A stretch of 64,000 nt of DNA from positions 554,367,136-554,431,135 of the forward strand of contig NC_081413.1 of the NCBI RefSeq assembly GCF_030272615.1. Direction: 5' to 3'. This stretch comes from Cryptomeria japonica (lineage: Eukaryota; Streptophyta; Pinopsida; Cupressales; Cupressaceae). Under the pieces are notes generated by a model. The model saw only the letters and a program-made list of their open reading frames with translations. It had not been told where the DNA came from and did not search any database. A program made the position numbers and the translations under genes. Position 1 is the stretch's first letter, and every line of letters starts with the position of its first letter. Of the stretch, positions 60,304 to 64,000 are shown piece after piece.

Positions 60304-63300
60304 TTAACAAGCTATATTTTGGGATCCCCATACAAGTTTTGGAAAGAAGAAACAGAAAATCAAAAGAGTGATTAATTGTTCCACTCTCCTTTTTTTTTCA
60401 AATTAACATGTTGAGGGTGTAGAGAAGAGAGAGGAGAATTTGCAGGACACAGATTGAGTGTTAGGTAATAGTAACTTGTCTTCTGCATATTGCACTTGTG
60501 TAATGGCTGAGCCACCTTGTCATAAGAGAAAAAAAATAGCCAGCCTGAGTAGAGTTGAAGTTGATGTTTTTATAAATCTCATGCCCATGGAAACGAGTCT
60601 TAAAAAATATCGATTTGGGTTGCTTTGGATTCTCTGTAGTTACAGGATTTCTGCACTGTTCCCTCTGTACATCATTGAATCTTTGTCTTAAAGTGAAAAT
60701 ACCAAAATTTACCTCATTACCAAGATGATGAGATGTGACATATTTGTCATGATATATGCTTAATTTTTGCACATCTGCACTTTGGTTTAGATGGATATAG
60801 ATTAGTTCAGAGATGAACCAGTAGAAAGGATTCTGCGGTGAAGGTTTTCTACATACAGATGTGCGTGTGAGGGGGAGGGCCCCGCAAGGTGGACAGCTGC
60901 CCTGGGGCTTTGCCCTCTACCATCTCTTCTCTGTCATCACCACTGTAGAATGATTTGTCCTTTCCCAAAATGTCAGATCTCAGTACTATCACAAATAATT
61001 AGCAGTATATAAATTTACTGCAGATTGAAAACTTGTCTGATACGTGGCATTCACAAAATTATAGCATAGTGTTTCATGCTTATCTTTTAGGACTGAGGTG
61101 GTGGAGACAAGGTGTGAAAAGCAGCAACAAATGTCCCAACATGCATGGGGAAAAGACTTTTATATAATGAAGAAAACGTAGCAAACCAAACTTTTTTAAA
61201 TCGATCACAGCTTTTACATATTAGGAGTCAGACCAGTAGGATAGAAGCAATCCAATGAAGAGTCATAACACAATTTCTGACAGTGTTCTTCTATAGTTCT
61301 TTCTTCAACTATTGGTTTAGGGGGTTAAAAGTCAATTCATTTTATCTTTTCTACTTTCTCGTGCATTAATTCTAGCTGGGGTTACGAAGAGATTGCTATG
61401 TGTTACAATGTAACATCATGCAGCTGGTACAAGTCCTAGATGATTTATTCAAAGTTTTGTAACATCTTTGATAATCGGGTTTCCTTAAGAAAAGGATGTT
61501 TAGGTAATAAAACATAATTTATAAAACCATGAATGATTAAATATAATACAATATTCAATGACCTTTTTAAAAGAGATAATAAAATAAAAACATGGTATAA
61601 CATATATTTTAAATATTTAATTAAAAATTGTTCTTGAAAATATATCTCATTCCGAGAAGGCAAATATCCAAAATTTTGGAGGTTGAACACAATTTATTAA
61701 TAACTACCAGTTTCATCTAATATACATAAATACTTATATATAAAAGAGGTAAATATATAATCATATATATAAATGATTATATAACATGATCTTATGTAAA
61801 TAATTAAATAATCTAATTAAGAGTTAAAGGTTGGGCATGTATTCTTCCTAAGAAGTGTTGGCTCAAATTGATTTAAATATTTACATAAGATTTTTGTCTT
61901 CAATATTGATAAATTATAAATGTTTAATAAAAAAAAATTTCATGTAACATTTTCAATTAGAGAATTTTACCATTTTATTAAATATCCAATATCCAATGAT
62001 AACCTTTGTAATAACTTTGTGCCTGCTTGAAGAATTCTTTTTTATTCCAAAATCATTCTACTTCCTTGTCAAAGCTCACGTAAACCAATATGGGTTGCAA
62101 CTATTTGTCTAATAACATTTTCTAACCATGACACATGGAAAATTGGATGTATTTTGTTGACATAAGAAAGTGCACTTAATTATTTATATAAAACTATATA
62201 AATTAACTAAGATTTTGATATGATTAATATGATTAATGGGTAATGGTTAAGTATGTACTTTTCTTAGGAATTGTTGTCCTTAATATTGATCAATTATAAA
62301 TGTTTTATAATTTAAAAAAAAAATTCCATGTGACATATATACGAGAACTCTACCATTTTATTAAATATTCAAATGATCACCTTTAGTGCTATGCCCACAA
62401 AACACTATTTGAAATTTTGACTTAAAAATAAATAAAATAATTCCTTTTCACTCAATTCCATCTTTGGACCCAAAATAGACATTTAAACATATTCTTTTAC
62501 ACAACATTTAATATTTCATTAAAATCTAAATAAGCATGTATTAATATTAGAATGTTACCAATCATGGTATCCAAAGTAATTACTTAGCACAATATTAGGG
62601 AATCATACTTGAATTGAGCAAGAAAAGTTAGGGTTACTAGTAATGGCCAATGTGGCATCTCCCATATAACCATCGTCGACATATGCTCAAATCTAGGGAG
62701 TTAGTTGGAGTTGATATCATGTACTTGTAAGGTCACTCCATAAGTTTCAAGTGTACATGTGTATGTTCATAATAGTCACAACATAACAAAAATCACCCAA
62801 TGAGGTTAAATATCACATATATAAATTAATTGCATTTAACTAATCCAAATCATGTTATCATTCAATTCTACCATAAATATTAATGCCTCAAAACAATATG
62901 TTCATAATCACATTTATTCTACATTGAAGTCATATTTCAAACATCATTAAATTAAGCATAATAAAATTAGGCATAATACCATATCACTTATATCACATGA
63001 AACATCATCACTAGAGAATACTTCAAGTTGTCACAAGGAGCTTGGCACAATATCATGCACACATCTCAATGCACATAACACCAAATGGTGACATATTTAG
63101 AAACACTCTCTCAAACATGTGGGTGGTCAATTCACACCATGAATCACAAGGAGAATTCCACAACTTATGCATCCCTAGATACATAGTCAAACCAAGTTGA
63201 GATCAACACATTTCCAAGATGCAAATGGGAAGGATGTTACATTTATGTAATAACTTAGTGCATGCTTGAAGAATTCCTTTTGGTTTCAAACTCGTTCTAC

Positions 63301-63400
63301 TCTACCCATCAAGCTCATGTAAATCAATATGGGTTGCAACTATTTGTCTAATAATTTCTTTTCAAGCATGAAACAAGGAAAATTATATGTATTTTGTTGA
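60304..63400. other. 3' flank and unassigned AT-rich intergenic DNA
   Basis: The first few hundred bases are presumably 3' untranslated region; I see no decisive polyadenylation signal. From 61.4 kb the sequence becomes very AT-rich with internal repetition (see the duplication at 61.85-62.40 kb and at 63.25 kb). A short GC-rich patch (ggggagggccccgcaagg, about 60,870) has no assignable function. Confidence 0.5.
61850..62400 (+). repeat. Degenerate direct duplication in the 3' flank
   Basis: agaattttaccattttattaaatat (61,960) recurs as gaactctaccattttatt (62,345), and both are preceded by a gatcaattataaatg-type phrase. A second pair, agaattctttt with aatatgggttgcaactattt, lies at 62,030-62,170 and 63,260-63,420. 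Confidence 0.65.
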
Positions 63401-63559
63401 CATAGGAAATTGCAATTTGTATGCTACATTGTTATTCTTCTACAATAATATATAAGGACCATAATGCTTGGGCGAAAACTTTTTATCCTCCTTTTGTTGT
63501 CTTAATGACATTTGGATATATGGTTGTAATCACACAAAGATTTGATCTCCTTCAAGCTT

Positions 63560-64000
63560 TCTTTTATTATAATGTTGATGGACTTCTTATTTCATTCTAT
63601 TTTATATTGTTACCAAATTCTTCTGGAACTAACTAGTGCCTCTTCTATTTTATATTCTTACCAAAGTAAGACACATGCTTCTAATGGGGATGAGACTTTT
63701 AATGATAAAGTGTGTGTACCTCATTTATCTAATAATGTTCTTTCCACATATCAGATTACTCACGATACAAGGAAGTCTGTGCAATTCACTCCTAATTTAG
63801 TTCTCATCACAAATTTTTAGAGAAGAGAGATTATAGCTACTGGGGTGGTTGACCATACATCTCACTTGTACACCTTTTCAGACTTTGTGTCCTAATGATG
63901 ACTTTGATCTATTTGGCAATAATCAAACTTGTAGTGTGGACTTTGACTTTAAGGATAATTTTGGTTACTTGAACTTAGGCATTCTCGCAAGTGATCTAGT
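63560..64000 (+). pseudogene. Copia polyprotein fragment (protease-to-pre-integrase region), decayed, runs off the window
   Basis: VPHLSNNVLSTYQITH and VQFTPNLVLITNF, then after a stop IIATGVVDHTSHLYTFSDF, are typical of the stretch between the aspartic protease and the pre-integrase zinc-finger of Ty1/Copia Pol. After two more stops and a shift, DDFDLFGNNQTCSVDFDFK and YLNLGILASDL continue toward integrase. At least three disruptions make it non-functional. No LTR is visible inside the window. Confidence 0.75.

Noticed and set aside
60870-60930. GC-rich patch as a possible structured RNA or promoter
   Set aside because: Short, isolated, and no convincing fold or motif.

Overview
Plant nuclear DNA, most likely from a seed plant with a very large repeat-rich genome; a gymnosperm or conifer is my best guess, not a proof. 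The basis is GT-AG introns, a plant-only DUF789 gene, plant LTR, LINE and SINE signatures, a plastid-type glucose-6-phosphate isomerase fragment, and AT-rich intergenic DNA with nested transposons. There are no rRNA or tRNA genes, CRISPR arrays or bacterial operons.

About 0.9-48.7 kb is a higher-order direct tandem array. Six AT-rich blocks, here called U1, U6, U2, U3, U4 and U5, recur in that order and always on the + strand. At least eight U1 copies carry the same landmark (tagcattatatgctgacatt or a close variant). The copies serve as filled and empty sites for one another, so insertions can be bounded precisely: two ORF1-only LINE-like elements (1.5-3.3 and 28.7-30.5 kb), a PIF/Harbinger-like MITE (9.3-9.7 kb), a tRNA-derived SINE (12.35-12.48 kb), several solo LTRs, a 5.6 kb solo-LTR-like insertion (22.2-27.8 kb), a 2.5 kb non-autonomous LTR element (33.9-36.4 kb), and a 5.5 kb terminal-inverted-repeat element (36.6-42.1 kb). 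The last contains a palindromic satellite, long CT and GA tracts, a hairpin and CG-rich tandem repeats.

About 49.8-57.2 kb is a degenerate tandem array leading up to the only intact host gene. It is interrupted by a complete 4.27 kb non-autonomous LTR retrotransposon (50,020-54,292) with a perfect 5-bp target duplication, an initiator-tRNA-Met-type primer binding site and a polypurine tract. In place of gag-pol, its interior carries pieces of two unrelated host genes, plastid glucose-6-phosphate isomerase and COPII coat protein SEC23, fused at one junction. Part of that chimera was then tandemly duplicated together with a 48/45-bp minisatellite. This is the most notable object in the window.

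At 57.65-60.30 kb lies a six-exon DUF789 gene (366 codons, all GT-AG introns, reading frame intact) with a TATA box and ACGT elements upstream. From 60.3 kb to the right edge is unassigned AT-rich DNA, ending in a decayed Copia polyprotein fragment. Apart from the DUF789 gene, every protein-like stretch is transposon-derived or broken.
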